Shown here: positions 43,406 through 54,939 of the stretch, one piece after another | Layout: each line of letters starts with the position of its first letter | Position numbering within the stretch: position 1 is the stretch's first letter | Assembly: GCA_026003475.1 (NCBI GenBank) | Contig: BPHJ01000001.1 | Span: 444,545 to 508,544, forward strand | Direction of reading: 5' to 3' | Length of the DNA stretch: 64,000 bases | Source: Candidatus Kapaibacterium sp. | Lineage (GTDB): Bacteria > Bacteroidota > Ignavibacteria > Kapaibacteriales > NICIL-2 | Notes under the pieces: generated by a model | What the model was told of the DNA's origin: nothing | The model's database searches: none | What the model saw: only the letters and a program-made list of their open reading frames with translations | Program-made: the position numbers and the translations under genes

Positions 43406-46400
43406 ATGCGGTACACATTGATTCTTGCTGGAGTGTTGCTTGCAGCAACAAACTTTGCCTATGCAAGCGGTGATGGCAAAGGCAACGCAGAGCAGCGCCG
43501 CAGCGTTGTCAACAAGTACACTAATAACGGTTCCTATCCGCAGCCGTTTCCGATCCAATTGCAGGGTAATCCTAATCCCAACCCTTCGGTGAAAAACACC
43601 GTCGCACCGACAGTGTCGACGGGATACTACATCGTTGACAGTGACGACAATGCCGACCCTGCTTGGAAAAACTATCCGTTCCTGTTCCCTAACATTGAGG
43701 TGGACTTGAACTACCAGCCAACGACGTGGCGGCAGATTGTCAGTGGTGCTCACCAGTTCCCGGAAGACTACTGGATCGGTCATCCCGAAGGGAAACCCTT
43801 CTTCCAGAATCCGGCAACGAAAACATCGCAATTGCCCTACGGTGCGGATTCGACCGACAATGCGTTTGCCGGACCGATCCCGATCGGCTTTCCATTCTAC
43901 TTCAATGGTGTGCGCTACGACAGTTTCTACGTCTCGACAAACGGCATCATCGCATTGAGCAATCGCCGCTACTTCTACGATGAGTCTGGGCAGCGCGTCG
44001 AGCGAGAAATTGCTCCCGGGGTTTACTCGTACTATGATCCACAGCGCGAAGACACCCGGCCGGCCCAAGGATCGAGCGGCGCCAGCGATCCAACACCTGA
44101 TGACTACGGCTATCGGTGCATCGCACTGGGGAAAACACCAGGTACAGGAACCATCACAGAAAGTAGCGCAAATGCTCAAGATGGTATTCGGAATCCGAAC
44201 AATAAGTGGTCTGGCAACAATGGCGTCAACAGTGTGGCGAACTTTGTCAACCAGCCGCCCCTCATTCTGCCGTGCTGGGGTAACTTACAGCTATCGGTCT
44301 ATAACCCGCAAGGGAACTACATTGACAACTTCGGAAAGGTGTACTACAAACGCTCTATCAGTGGTGACCGGCTTATCATATGGTACCAAAACCTTACCCC
44401 ACGCGGGACGTGGACATTCTACCGTGGAGGAACATCCCAGGGTACGACGACGTACAACGCTGACATCCGCCCCGGGGATCGCAATTTCGTTTCTGCCAGT
44501 GTTGCTGTGATCCTGAATCGGTCGGACTCCTCGATTCACGTCTATTTCAGCAACTTCCAAGGTATTGCATTCGATGGATTTGGCCGTCCATACCCAGCAG
44601 CGGTCATGTTCCGGAACAACACAACGCTTGCGGTTCGCGGGCAAGCGCGGCACAACACGTACAATTCCTTGGATGGAAGCTCCAGCGCAACGACAACGCG
44701 GTACACGCAGTTTACAATGTACTACACCCAGGGAGCGGCTTCATACAATCCTCAGGTTTTCGTATCGGGGACCGGATCAGAAGACGCTCGTACTCCAGCC
44801 ACAGGGCTTGTTGTTCAGTTCAAGCAATGGAAGAACACTGTTCGGGCAGTGACAACCGAATACCGCGTCAAGCCACGGGATGCGAACCAGCCGGCTGACT
44901 ATACTGTTGTCGTTCCCTCGCAGAATGTAAACAACTTTGAGATCCTGGCTGGCGATGAACGACTTGGCGGTATTCAACCGATAGCCATCTTCCAAAACCT
45001 TTCCAACGACATTCAAGGTCCCCTTGGCGTAAACTATCAGCCACAGAATATCAAGTTCAGTGCACGCTTCCGGATTGTCAATGATGCGACCGGTCGGGTA
45101 GTGTACAACCGCCTTGTCCGAATCAACTCCTTCTACAGTGATAACTCGAACTGGACGATTGGTGGGTATCGTCTGGGTACGATCCAGGTCTCGGGTAATA
45201 ACCCGCCAGTGTTCACGCCGATCAGCCCAGCACCTGCGCTCAATGGGGTGCCACCCTATGCATACGTGCAGGTGCAATTCCCACCATTCGAACCAAATGA
45301 GTTCATTGATGACCAAATCGGTCGCTTTACTGCCTACGTGATCGCGGTACCAGTGGACTCCAATAACATCGGCTACAAGGATATGTGGCCGTTCGACGAT
45401 ACGGTTACCTTCCGCCTCTTCGTGATACGGCGTCTTACTCAACTCAATGAAGATGTTCGTGAATACCACGTCGTCGGTGGATCGGCGATTCCGTCGGTTC
45501 TCAAGTTTGTGAGCATCGGTGCGGAAGTCGTTGATGGAAACGAGTCTACAAATAATCCACCACCACCACGTGGTGAATTCGCCGCTGCAAACAACCAATT
45601 CTTCCGTCTGAATACACCCGTAATTCGGCTTGACCGAATCATTGATGGAGCGGAACCAAACCCGCCAGGGGGTGATGAACTTCGAACATTCCCGATAGAT
45701 CTCCGCGATCGAAAGGGTGCTGTTCTCTCGTTTGCATTCCATCGAGCTGTCAAGCAACCGGACTATCCTCGAGGATGGGCAGATTCGCGTTTGGTTGGTC
45801 CAGAACCACGGGTGGCATACTTTGATCAAGGTCCATTTGCGGGTATCGTCGCCCCAGGAAACACTGCCGACGATTACCAAGATGTTCTACGGGTCGAAAT
45901 CGCACGTCCCAGCCGCGACCAGATCAACAACATTGTAGTCTCGCAGGTCCCGGGCGCCCCGGCCTTTGAGTGGAACTGGCACCCCAAATGCTGCGGGCAA
46001 GCTGCGATTACCGATAATCCAGCATGGAGCCTGTGGGGCGGTGGTGGGTATCGCCGCGGCTTCCATCCAGTTGATAAGGACACACCGCTAACCCGCGCCC
46101 AAGGAATCGTTGTTGATCCATACGACGACGGTAAGGACTTCGAGTGGCGTAAGGTGTACATCCCTATTCCCGACACCTTCATCAATGCACCGAATGAAGG
46201 TGCAAAGAATTTGCGATTCCGCTTCCGTGTTATGGCCCGTCCGCACATTTGGCTGGGTGGCCCCGATGATGACGAGGATCCATTCTTCATCAAGAATGTG
46301 CGGATTCTCTTCCCAACAGAAGTTACTGACCTTGAAGTTGTCAGTGTCACTGCATCATGGCCCTACCGTGTCACGCCAGCAAGTCAAGCCCAGCGGATCC

Positions 46401-48094
46401 CAATTCGAGTGCGGATCAGCAATAATACAGGGTTAGCTGCCCAAGCCTTCCCTGTACGGGTGATGATTGCTGATCCTGCCGATGCACAGAACTCGAATAT
46501 TGATCGGCGCTATGTCTATGACCGAACTGTTGTCGTGCCATTTGTGCAGGGCAATCAGGATCGGGAAATGACCATGCCCGCATGGAATGCACGTATCTCA
46601 GCTCGCTCTGCAAGTGACCGCTATGTTATTGCGGCAACGGTCAAGTATCCTGGCGGTGATTTGGAGCCACTCAACGATTCGACCTACAGCGAGTTCCAAA
46701 TGAACTTCGGGCCTGCGTTCTCCTACCACGACCCTGACGAGCAAAACCAAGTGCCGAACTTCTTGCAGCCGCCATTGTTCGGGAAAGGGTTGAACCTGCT
46801 TGGTTATCAGTCGGCTGGATATTCTGCGGCGACAGCCTTTGGTGACGTCGGTGGGAGTGGGTCCGGACAAATCGCCATGAAGTTCGAGTTGACAACGCAG
46901 GATACTGTTTACGGATACCAAGCATGGTTCGGCTCACTCAATTCGAACACCGATAATATCCGCTTTGCCATCTACCAAGACCAAGGCGGGGTGCCAGCAG
47001 GCAATCCAATCCAAGCCAGCGTGCTCCGCACCTTCCGTGGAATGGATGCTTCGGGCGACGTCAAGTATAACGAGTACACAACCTACCTGTTGCCAACGCC
47101 GCTTGTGCTTCCACCAGGGACCTACTGGGCATCGGTCGGGCAGCTCAGTTCGGTCGGGATGGAACTTGGTGCTACTTCCCAGCGGATGGGTATTCAGCTC
47201 GGAAATTTCAATGCAGCGCCAGTGCCCGGTGCCAATAACTACAACCTGCTCATTGACAAAGATTTCCGCGTCAAGACCCGGACCGGAGCACTCATCAACG
47301 ACAACAAGTTCGTCTTCGAGAACTCCATTGGTAGTGGACAGTGGGCACAATTTGTCCCAACGATCGGGAACGTGGCGTATAATCACTTGCCCTACACTGG
47401 GCAGATTGGAAGCGGGAGAAGCTTTACCCGTGGCAGTTGGCTCCCGATGATTCGTCCATACCTTGGAAATCGTACGTTCGGACCTCGTCAGTACGTCCGC
47501 ATCACACCGGTCGAAATCACGCTCTTCGAAGGAGCCAAACGACCGACAGCGGTTGATCTGTGGTGGGAAACATCTTCGGAGACCGACAATAGTGGCTTCC
47601 ACGTTGAACGTCGAACGCTCGGCTCCGATGAATGGACCGATCTCACCTTCGTTCCAACCCAAGCGGTGGGCGGCACATCAACAAAGCCGTTGAGCTACTC
47701 CTACACCGACCGTTCCGTTCAGGGTGGAAAGGTGTATGAGTATCGGCTCCGCCAAGTCAGCCGCGATGGGTCGGTAGGCTACAGCGGTACGCTTCGTTTC
47801 GACTTCACCGATCAGGCAGAGCTTGCGCTTGAACAAAATTCACCCAATCCGTTTAGCACGACGACAACGATCGCCTATACCGTTCCAGCAAATACTCCGG
47901 TTGAGCTGGAAGTGGTGGATGTGCTTGGCAACGTTGTCAAAAAACTCGTCAAGGGTGCTGTGCAATCGGGCTACCAAACGGTTCGCTGGGATGGAACCGA
48001 TGATGCTGGTAACCTGGTTGCCAACGGCACGTACCTCTATCGCCTCAAAGTCGGCGAGCGTGTCGAAGTCAAGCGCATGTCGCTGCTGCGCTAA
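43406..48094 (+). CDS. Very large T9SS-exported surface protein
   Basis: 1562 residues from ATG 43406, with GAGGG upstream. Signal peptide MRYTLILAGVLLAATNFAYA. The body is rich in Asn, Pro, Tyr and Gly with beta-sandwich-like segments (PIGFPFYFNGVRYDSFYVST, FSARFRIVNDATGRVVYNRL). Near the end come an FnIII-like domain (TAVDLWWETSSETDNSGFHV) and a FlgD-like/T9SS type-A sorting domain (ALEQNSPNPFSTTTTIAYTV to LVANGTYLYRLKVG). There is no protease or lectin signature. The private promoter and terminator suggest a highly made structural surface protein; this is inference. Confidence 0.85.
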   Translation: MRYTLILAGVLLAATNFAYASGDGKGNAEQRRSVVNKYTNNGSYPQPFPIQLQGNPNPNPSVKNTVAPTVSTGYYIVDSDDNADPAWKNYPFLFPNIEVDLNYQPTTWRQIVSGAHQFPEDYWIGHPEGKPFFQNPATKTSQLPYGADSTDNAFAGPIPIGFPFYFNGVRYDSFYVSTNGIIALSNRRYFYDESGQRVEREIAPGVYSYYDPQREDTRPAQGSSGASDPTPDDYGYRCIALGKTPGTGTITESSANAQDGIRNPNNKWSGNNGVNSVANFVNQPPLILPCWGNLQLSVYNPQGNYIDNFGKVYYKRSISGDRLIIWYQNLTPRGTWTFYRGGTSQGTTTYNADIRPGDRNFVSASVAVILNRSDSSIHVYFSNFQGIAFDGFGRPYPAAVMFRNNTTLAVRGQARHNTYNSLDGSSSATTTRYTQFTMYYTQGAASYNPQVFVSGTGSEDARTPATGLVVQFKQWKNTVRAVTTEYRVKPRDANQPADYTVVVPSQNVNNFEILAGDERLGGIQPIAIFQNLSNDIQGPLGVNYQPQNIKFSARFRIVNDATGRVVYNRLVRINSFYSDNSNWTIGGYRLGTIQVSGNNPPVFTPISPAPALNGVPPYAYVQVQFPPFEPNEFIDDQIGRFTAYVIAVPVDSNNIGYKDMWPFDDTVTFRLFVIRRLTQLNEDVREYHVVGGSAIPSVLKFVSIGAEVVDGNESTNNPPPPRGEFAAANNQFFRLNTPVIRLDRIIDGAEPNPPGGDELRTFPIDLRDRKGAVLSFAFHRAVKQPDYPRGWADSRLVGPEPRVAYFDQGPFAGIVAPGNTADDYQDVLRVEIARPSRDQINNIVVSQVPGAPAFEWNWHPKCCGQAAITDNPAWSLWGGGGYRRGFHPVDKDTPLTRAQGIVVDPYDDGKDFEWRKVYIPIPDTFINAPNEGAKNLRFRFRVMARPHIWLGGPDDDEDPFFIKNVRILFPTEVTDLEVVSVTASWPYRVTPASQAQRIPIRVRISNNTGLAAQAFPVRVMIADPADAQNSNIDRRYVYDRTVVVPFVQGNQDREMTMPAWNARISARSASDRYVIAATVKYPGGDLEPLNDSTYSEFQMNFGPAFSYHDPDEQNQVPNFLQPPLFGKGLNLLGYQSAGYSAATAFGDVGGSGSGQIAMKFELTTQDTVYGYQAWFGSLNSNTDNIRFAIYQDQGGVPAGNPIQASVLRTFRGMDASGDVKYNEYTTYLLPTPLVLPPGTYWASVGQLSSVGMELGATSQRMGIQLGNFNAAPVPGANNYNLLIDKDFRVKTRTGALINDNKFVFENSIGSGQWAQFVPTIGNVAYNHLPYTGQIGSGRSFTRGSWLPMIRPYLGNRTFGPRQYVRITPVEITLFEGAKRPTAVDLWWETSSETDNSGFHVERRTLGSDEWTDLTFVPTQAVGGTSTKPLSYSYTDRSVQGGKVYEYRLRQVSRDGSVGYSGTLRFDFTDQAELALEQNSPNPFSTTTTIAYTVPANTPVELEVVDVLGNVVKKLVKGAVQSGYQTVRWDGTDDAGNLVANGTYLYRLKVGERVEVKRMSLLR

Positions 48095-48121
48095 GCGGTA
48101 GGAGTCAAGCAAACCATGAGC

Positions 48122-48164
48122 GAGGGCGGCGCTCCAGCAGGAACGCCGCCTTCGTTATTTTCGC
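48122..48164 (+). terminator. Rho-independent terminator after giant surface protein
   Basis: A GC-rich hairpin (GGCGGCG at 48125-48131 with CGCCGCC at 48144-48150, extendable to 48122-48153 including an inner stem around AGCA) followed by TTCGTTATTTT. It lies 27 bases after the stop. The T-rich tail also contains TATTTTCG (48156-48163), which could be a -7 element for the HIT gene. Confidence 0.75.
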
Positions 48165-48179
48165 GGGCACCTGAACTGA

Positions 48180-49522
<1,343 letters not shown>

Positions 49523-49526
49523 TGCT

Positions 49527-50540
49527 CTACGGGGATGATGGCTTCGGTGGTAGGGGCGATGGTGCTTTCGGTGGAACCGGGGTTATCTCGCGTGATTGCA
49601 TGGCACGGCGCAGGATTTCTTGTCGCCGCCGCTCTACAGGAGACATGCGTGCCGGCTGCGATGTCACTTGCTTCGATGGTGACGGCGACACGGTGGGAGC
49701 TGTCTTCCCCTCAGGCTGAGATGGAAGCGGTGGCGGTTGGTGCTTCAATGTTTCCAGCAGGGAGTCCCGACGACGAGACCAACTGCTGGTGCTTGGAATG
49801 ACATCGCTTGCTGTGATGCGAACATATCGCACTGCTTCGCCGCGTTTCCCCAAGGGCGGTAAACGCTCTCCGTTACGGTACAGCTCCACACCACCGGCGT
49901 TGCCTATCGAAATGACGATTGTTGCGTTGGCAGACCATTGCCGACGGTCACCGGGACGCAAGGTGACTTGTTCGCTTCGGCGCCCATCCATTGTGATGCT
50001 CAGCCACGCAGTGTCGGTTGCAATTGCTTCGAGCCGCAGACTATCGCTCGAAGTTGAGCCGAAGTATTCCAGCAAGCCACGGGATGGAGTCGTGCGGACC
50101 GTCTCGATTGGTGCTTCGGTTTGTGAGGAGGAAGTGGGAGGTTCAGCCGGTGAGCCCGGTGGTGGTGACTCCGAGGAGAGATAGAGCGCATATCCAGCCC
50201 CAGCGACGACTGCAACAGCCACCACAATTGCAATCGCTGACGACGCGCGCCGTGACGGTGCAACCGATGCTACGGCAGTGGCAGTTGCACTGACTTTCCG
50301 GGGTGATGGTGTCTCGGCCAATGGTGGCAACTCACGCTCGTTGATACCCAGGGCACGAGCATATCGCCGGACAAACGAGCGCATGTACACCATCGGCATC
50401 ACATCGAAACTGCCTGCTTCGATTGCCTCGAGGATTGCTGCACGGATGCCAGTCAGTCGGCTCATATCACCGATGCTGAGTCCCAGCTCCGTGCGTTTGT
50501 TTCGGAGGATTATGCCGGCATGCAGGGCGTCGTCTTCCAT
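49527..50540 (-). CDS. RodZ-like protein: HTH, membrane segment, DUF4115
   Basis: 337 residues. A cytoplasmic helix-turn-helix of the HTH_25/RodZ type (ILRNKRTELGLSIGDMSRLT, FVRRYARALGIN) is followed by one membrane segment (about 103-123) and a periplasmic DUF4115-like domain (AWLSITMDGRRSEQVTLRPG, IVISIGNAGGVELYRNGERL). A Pro-rich tail follows (PVPPKAPSPLPPKPSS). RodZ binds MreB and shapes rods; this homologue may do so or act as a regulator. Ends 4 bases from the kdsD stop. Confidence 0.82.
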   Translation of the reverse strand: MEDDALHAGIILRNKRTELGLSIGDMSRLTGIRAAILEAIEAGSFDVMPMVYMRSFVRRYARALGINERELPPLAETPSPRKVSATATAVASVAPSRRASSAIAIVVAVAVVAGAGYALYLSSESPPPGSPAEPPTSSSQTEAPIETVRTTPSRGLLEYFGSTSSDSLRLEAIATDTAWLSITMDGRRSEQVTLRPGDRRQWSANATIVISIGNAGGVELYRNGERLPPLGKRGEAVRYVRITASDVIPSTSSWSRRRDSLLETLKHQPPPLPSQPEGKTAPTVSPSPSKQVTSQPARMSPVERRRQEILRRAMQSREITPVPPKAPSPLPPKPSSP

Positions 50541-50561
50541 GCTGCTCCTGGTGCGGGGTGT

Positions 50562-50569
50562 TAGCTTTG
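50562..50569 (+). promoter_or_regulatory. Putative -7 element for AtuA-family gene
   Basis: TAGCTTTG, an exact TAnnTTTG, about 80 bases before ATG 50650. The predicted leader contains the 14-base palindrome at 50578-50591. Confidence 0.35.
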
Positions 50570-50577
50570 TGCGTCTG

Positions 50578-50591
50578 CTGCAAATTTGCAG
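50578..50591. repeat. Perfect 14-base palindrome in divergent leader
   Basis: CTGCAAATTTGCAG reads the same on both strands. It lies between two divergently transcribed genes, just after a putative promoter element. It is a possible operator for a dimeric regulator; no regulator is identified. Confidence 0.45.
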
Positions 50592-50649
50592 TGGTCAAGA
50601 CGTATTGCAATCGTTACTGGTGTTTTCGTCCACATCTCGGCAAGGTTGA

Positions 50650-52011
50650 ATGAAGCCATTGATTCGCATCGCTTCTGGGCAGGGTTTCTGGGGCGACTTA
50701 CTGACTGCTCCTATCATGCAGGTTCGTCGCGGCCCGATTGATTACCTGGTAATGGACTACCTGGCAGAAGTGACCATGTCTATTCTGCAGAAGCAAAAGT
50801 TGCGCAATCCAGCCCATGGATATGCACGGGACTTTCCCCAGACGATGGACGCAATTATCGAGGATGTCGCAGCCAAAGACATTCGTGTCATCACCAACGC
50901 CGGCGGGGTCAATCCACAAGCTGCTGCTGAAGCGGTGTTTGAGGTCGCACGCAAGCACGGCATCAGCGGCTTGCGGATCGGGATTGTTACCGGCGATGAT
51001 ATTCTACCCCGTATTGACGAGCTCCTTGCAGCAGGATATCCACTCCGTCACATGGAAACAGGCGAGCCGCTTGCAGCCGTTCGGGATCGGCTCCTGAGCG
51101 CGAACGTGTACTTAGGTGCCCGACCCGTCGTCGAAGCGCTCGAGCGTGGTGCGCAGATCGTGATAACCGGTCGAGTTACCGATACCGGCTTGACGCTGGC
51201 ACCGATGGTATTCGAATTCGGCTGGGGTTGGGATGAATGGAACAAGCTTGCAGCTGGCGTTGTTGCTGGCCACATCAACGAATGCGGCGCTCAAGCAAGC
51301 GGTGGGAATTTCCTCGGGGACTGGCAATCCCTGCCCAATCTCGCGGAAATTGGTTTCCCTATCATCGAAGCGTATCCGGATGGAACATTCGTCGTCACCA
51401 AACACGAGGGCACAGGTGGTGCGGTCACCCGGGAAACTGTATCCGAACAACTCCTCTATGAGATTGGTGATCCTCGCATGTACATCACCCCCGACTGCAT
51501 CGCTGATTTTACGAGCATTCACCTTCGCGATGAAGGCTCCGATCGCGTTGCTGTCTTTGGAATTGAAGGTCGTCCGGCAACCGATTCCTACAAGGTCAGT
51601 GCAAGCTACTCCGATGGCTACGTCGCAGTCGGTTCGCTGACCTATTCAGCACCAGGCGCACTCGAGCGAGCCCGAGCGGCGGACGCAATTTTGCGACGCC
51701 GACTTGAACTGCTCGGACTGACCTTTGAGGAAATCCGCACCGAGTTCATTGGCTACAATGCTTGCCATGGCCCGCTGGCACGTGGGAACGAAAACCCTCC
51801 CGAAGTAATGCTGCGGATTGGTGTTCGCTCGCACGATTATGCGGCAGTCGAACGCTTCGGGAAAGAAATCGCACCGCTCATTCTTACTGGTCCACCAGGT
51901 GTGACTGGTTTTTCGGGTGGCCGTCCCAAGCCAAGCGAGGTCGTGGCCTACTTCCCAACACTCATTCCCAAAGATGTTGTTTCGGTCCACGTGGATATTC
52001 TCGAGCTATAA
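50650..52011 (+). CDS. AtuA-family protein (DUF1446)
   Basis: 453 residues. Matches the DUF1446/AtuA family by [72 protein letters not shown] and [16 protein letters not shown]. Family members occur in acyclic terpene and some carboxylic-acid catabolic clusters, but the reaction is unknown. The neighbours here are not catabolic genes. Overlaps the next gene by 38 bases. Confidence 0.8.
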   Translation: MKPLIRIASGQGFWGDLLTAPIMQVRRGPIDYLVMDYLAEVTMSILQKQKLRNPAHGYARDFPQTMDAIIEDVAAKDIRVITNAGGVNPQAAAEAVFEVARKHGISGLRIGIVTGDDILPRIDELLAAGYPLRHMETGEPLAAVRDRLLSANVYLGARPVVEALERGAQIVITGRVTDTGLTLAPMVFEFGWGWDEWNKLAAGVVAGHINECGAQASGGNFLGDWQSLPNLAEIGFPIIEAYPDGTFVVTKHEGTGGAVTRETVSEQLLYEIGDPRMYITPDCIADFTSIHLRDEGSDRVAVFGIEGRPATDSYKVSASYSDGYVAVGSLTYSAPGALERARAADAILRRRLELLGLTFEEIRTEFIGYNACHGPLARGNENPPEVMLRIGVRSHDYAAVERFGKEIAPLILTGPPGVTGFSGGRPKPSEVVAYFPTLIPKDVVSVHVDILEL

Positions 52012-53023
52012 GGCTGCAGGGTACGCCCTGGTTGCTCTGTGCCTGCTGCCAACTGTTGCGCGGGGAGCTGTGGGTGATTCTGCTCCATCGGCACTGCCTG
52101 ATAGTGCCGCGGTGATTCCCTGGAGCCAGTTCCTGCTTGCCGGCCATCAACGCTACACTATTGACGGCTTACCACCGTTGTGCGAAAGCCGCATCAATCC
52201 CTATACGCTGACCGCAGCTGGGAGCATCTATGTCGGCATCATGGTGGGATTGCACGTTTACCAGAAAAACACCATCTGGAACGAACGTGCAGAATTCCGC
52301 GTGATCGAGGATGGCGACTATGCACAAGGTGTGGACAAGCTTGGGCATGTCTATGGTGCATTCATCATGTCGTACTACTCCGGTGAGCTGTTGCAAGGGG
52401 CTGGTGTTGCTCACCGCCACGCCATGCTCTATGGTGCATTGATGGGCATTGTTTATCAAACCTACGTCGAACTCGAAGATGGTGTCGGCAAGGAGTGGGG
52501 ATTTAGTCCGAGCGATCTTGCCTTCGATGTGCTCGGTAGTTGCTACTTCTTACTTCAGCAGTCGGTACCAGTGCTGCAGAATTTCACCCCGAAGTGGCAG
52601 TACATTCCTGCGCACTGGTATGGTGATGCCGAACGCGCCGAGGGCAAAACATTCATTGACGACTACAGCAGTTCGACGTTCTTCCTTTCAGCAAAACTTC
52701 GTCCGTTGATGCCGGAATCGGTTCAGCCATGGGTTCCCCGGTGGTTAGCGCTTGGTGTTGGTTATGGTGTGCGAGGGCTGGGTGGCTCCAATGGCGATTC
52801 CGATCGCCGGCTGGTGCTCAGCTTGGATGTGGATATGGTTGAACTCTTGCCAGATTTCGAGCCGATTGCCGGTAAACCGGTTGGATCCGTCCTCAACTGG
52901 CTCAAGCAGTCCTTCAACTACTTCAAGCTTCCGACCCCAGCTCTTGAATGGAGCCAGCGGCATGGGTTGCGAGTGTCGGTGCTCTATCCGTTCCGGTTCA
53001 CCATCGGAAAGCTCCGGCTGTGA
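51974..53023 (+). CDS. DUF2279-like envelope protein
   Basis: 349 residues from ATG 51974, where a signal sequence begins ([20 protein letters not shown] then [11 protein letters not shown]). The centre carries [20 protein letters not shown] and [15 protein letters not shown], the pattern of DUF2279, a family found in envelope proteins of unknown function. Two or three short hydrophobic segments suggest an inner- or outer-membrane-associated protein. Starts inside the end of the AtuA-family gene. Confidence 0.65.
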   Translation: MLFRSTWIFSSYKAAGYALVALCLLPTVARGAVGDSAPSALPDSAAVIPWSQFLLAGHQRYTIDGLPPLCESRINPYTLTAAGSIYVGIMVGLHVYQKNTIWNERAEFRVIEDGDYAQGVDKLGHVYGAFIMSYYSGELLQGAGVAHRHAMLYGALMGIVYQTYVELEDGVGKEWGFSPSDLAFDVLGSCYFLLQQSVPVLQNFTPKWQYIPAHWYGDAERAEGKTFIDDYSSSTFFLSAKLRPLMPESVQPWVPRWLALGVGYGVRGLGGSNGDSDRRLVLSLDVDMVELLPDFEPIAGKPVGSVLNWLKQSFNYFKLPTPALEWSQRHGLRVSVLYPFRFTIGKLRL

Positions 53024-53031
53024 ACAAAACG

Positions 53032-53856
53032 ATGACGCATATCCCGACTGAGCTTGCCATCTGGGAGCGCAGCCAGCGTCGCTGCCCACCAGAGAAGGTG
53101 CAAATCAGCGTGATTATTCCCACACTCCAGGAGGAACGAACGCTGAAAAGCTTGCTCGAACGGTTCGATGACGCCACTATCGAACGCTATGGCATCGAGG
53201 TGGTCGTTAGCGACGGGGGAAGCAGTGACCAGACGGTAGCAATTGCACAGCGTTATGCTGATGTTGTTGCGATGCATCGCGCTCACCGACGGCAAACAAT
53301 CGCCGAGGGGCGGAACGTCGGTGCCTACTTATCCCATGGTGAGACGCTTGTGTTTCTCAATGCCGATTGCATGCCTGCAGACTGGGAGCGGTTTTGGCAT
53401 GCTGTTGCTCAGTGGGCCTCTGGTGGTGGACCCTACGCCACGTATGCAGCGCTGGCAGCACCCGTCGAGGTCTTGCCGGCTGAACGACAGTGGAGCGACA
53501 CGATCGTTCACAGCATGTTCAATGCATACATCATCGCAGCCGCCAGACTTGGATTCGGCGTCGGGCGTGGGGAATGCCACCTTGTTCGGCGGTGGCTCTT
53601 CGAACGCATCGGTGGCTATGCAGCCTCGTTAGCAGCAGGCGAAGATTTTGAATTTCTCCACCGTGCTCGACAGTGGTCACGCATCGGCATACCACAGGAA
53701 CTTCTTGTCTATGAGTCACCGCGACGCTATCGCCGCTGGGGCTATCCACGACTCTTAGGGCAATGGTTTCTCAATTGGGTTGGTGCGATGTTCTTGCGCC
53801 GAAGTATGGTGCGGGAATGGTCGCCAGTGCGAGAGTCGGAACCGCAGTCGCGTTGA
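53032..53856 (+). CDS. Family 2 glycosyltransferase
   Basis: 274 residues from ATG 53032; a GTG at 53020 overlaps the previous stop and is possible. GT-A fold: ISVIIPTLQEERTLKSLLER, VVSDGGSSDQTV, and NVGAYLSHGETLVFLNADCM with the N-A-D metal-site-like segment. Two hydrophobic stretches near the C-terminus (WFLNWVGAMFL) suggest membrane contact. Probable role in envelope glycolipid or polysaccharide synthesis; substrate unknown. Confidence 0.85.
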   Translation: MTHIPTELAIWERSQRRCPPEKVQISVIIPTLQEERTLKSLLERFDDATIERYGIEVVVSDGGSSDQTVAIAQRYADVVAMHRAHRRQTIAEGRNVGAYLSHGETLVFLNADCMPADWERFWHAVAQWASGGGPYATYAALAAPVEVLPAERQWSDTIVHSMFNAYIIAAARLGFGVGRGECHLVRRWLFERIGGYAASLAAGEDFEFLHRARQWSRIGIPQELLVYESPRRYRRWGYPRLLGQWFLNWVGAMFLRRSMVREWSPVRESEPQSR

Positions 53857-53913
53857 CGTGTCGCTATTGTTCCTGGATGCTGATCTCCGGAGCAATGCGG
53901 CGCGGTTGCATCC

Positions 53914-53921
53914 TATCTTTG
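53914..53921 (+). promoter_or_regulatory. Putative -7 element for purM
   Basis: TATCTTTG, an exact TAnnTTTG, about 28 bases before ATG 53950. It excludes the earlier possible start at 53923, which would leave almost no leader. Confidence 0.5.
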
Positions 53922-53949
53922 CATGTACCACTTTCTCCAACCACCCCGC

Positions 53950-54939
53950 ATGGACTACACCACCGCAGGTGTCAACATCGCAGCAGGCGATGAACTTGTC
54001 CGTCGTATCAAACCGTTGGTGCGATCAACGTTCAACAAGCGCGTTCTTGCCGACGTCGGGCATTTCGGTGGTTTCTACGATGCACGCTTCGAGGACATGC
54101 AGCACCCTGTGCTTGTCAGTAGCACTGATGGCGTGGGGACGAAGCTCAAAGTTGCTATTGCGATGAATGTGCACTCGACAGTTGGGCGCGATCTGGTCAA
54201 TCACTGTGTCAACGACATTCTCGCCTGTGGAGCGCGGCCACTGTTTTTCCTCGATTACTTTGCCACCGGCAGATTGGATGTTTCGGTCGCTGAGCAGGTC
54301 GTGTCGGGACTGGTTACTGCGTGCCGAGAGAACGGTTGTGCGCTCATCGGTGGGGAGACTGCTGAAATGCCCTCGCTCTACGCCGATGGCGATTACGACT
54401 TGGCCGGGACAATTGTTGGTGTTGTCGAAAAACAGCGCATTCTCGATGGACGCTCGATCAGTGCTGGCGATGTGCTGATCGGCTTGCAGTCGAGTGGCCT
54501 GCATACAAACGGATATTCGCTTGCTCGGGCTGTATTGCTCAAGCACTACCGGCTTGACGAAGAGATTACCGAGCTTGGCACAACGCTTGGTTCGGCACTG
54601 CTTGCGATCCACCGTTCGTACTTGCACGCGGTGCAACCGCTGTTGGAACGCAACCTGGTTGTGGGTTTGGCTCATATCACCGGTGGCGGTATCGAAGGCA
54701 ACACCCGTCGGATTCTCCCCAAAGGCTTAGAGCTGGCCATCGAGTGGGGAACATGGCAAGTCCCTCCGATCTTTCACCTGATCCAACGCGTTGGTGGGAT
54801 CAGTGACGAGGAAATGCGACGCGTCTTCAATCTCGGCATCGGTATGGTGGTGATCTGCAAACCTGAACATGCCAATACCATTCTTGCGCTCACTGCCGAC
54901 GAACAGAGCAGCATCATCGGTCGCGTCGTGGCTGCGTAA
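53950..54939 (+). CDS. purM: Phosphoribosylformylglycinamidine cyclo-ligase
   Basis: 329 residues from ATG 53950. Makes aminoimidazole ribonucleotide in purine synthesis. Typical: MDYTTAGVNIAAGDELVRRI, LVSSTDGVGTKLKVA, NDILACGARPLFFLDYFATG, ALIGGETAEMPSLY, SSGLHTNGYSLAR and HITGGGIEGNTRRIL. It is not next to purN (11 kb away), so the purine genes are dispersed. The end overlaps the convergent transporter by 26 bases. Confidence 0.96.
   Translation: MDYTTAGVNIAAGDELVRRIKPLVRSTFNKRVLADVGHFGGFYDARFEDMQHPVLVSSTDGVGTKLKVAIAMNVHSTVGRDLVNHCVNDILACGARPLFFLDYFATGRLDVSVAEQVVSGLVTACRENGCALIGGETAEMPSLYADGDYDLAGTIVGVVEKQRILDGRSISAGDVLIGLQSSGLHTNGYSLARAVLLKHYRLDEEITELGTTLGSALLAIHRSYLHAVQPLLERNLVVGLAHITGGGIEGNTRRILPKGLELAIEWGTWQVPPIFHLIQRVGGISDEEMRRVFNLGIGMVVICKPEHANTILALTADEQSSIIGRVVAA

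Noticed and set aside
43010-44179. 389-residue minus-strand open frame over purN and the giant surface gene
   Set aside because: Antisense to strong coding sequence with signal peptide and domains on the plus strand; composition is that of a reverse-frame shadow.
44777-45880. 367-residue minus-strand open frame inside the giant surface gene
   Set aside because: No recognisable motif or ribosome site; explained by low stop-codon density opposite the real gene.
49527-50540. HTH protein as a DNA-binding repressor of the adjacent palindrome
   Set aside because: The HTH is followed by a membrane segment and DUF4115-like domain, which fits RodZ; a regulator role cannot be supported.
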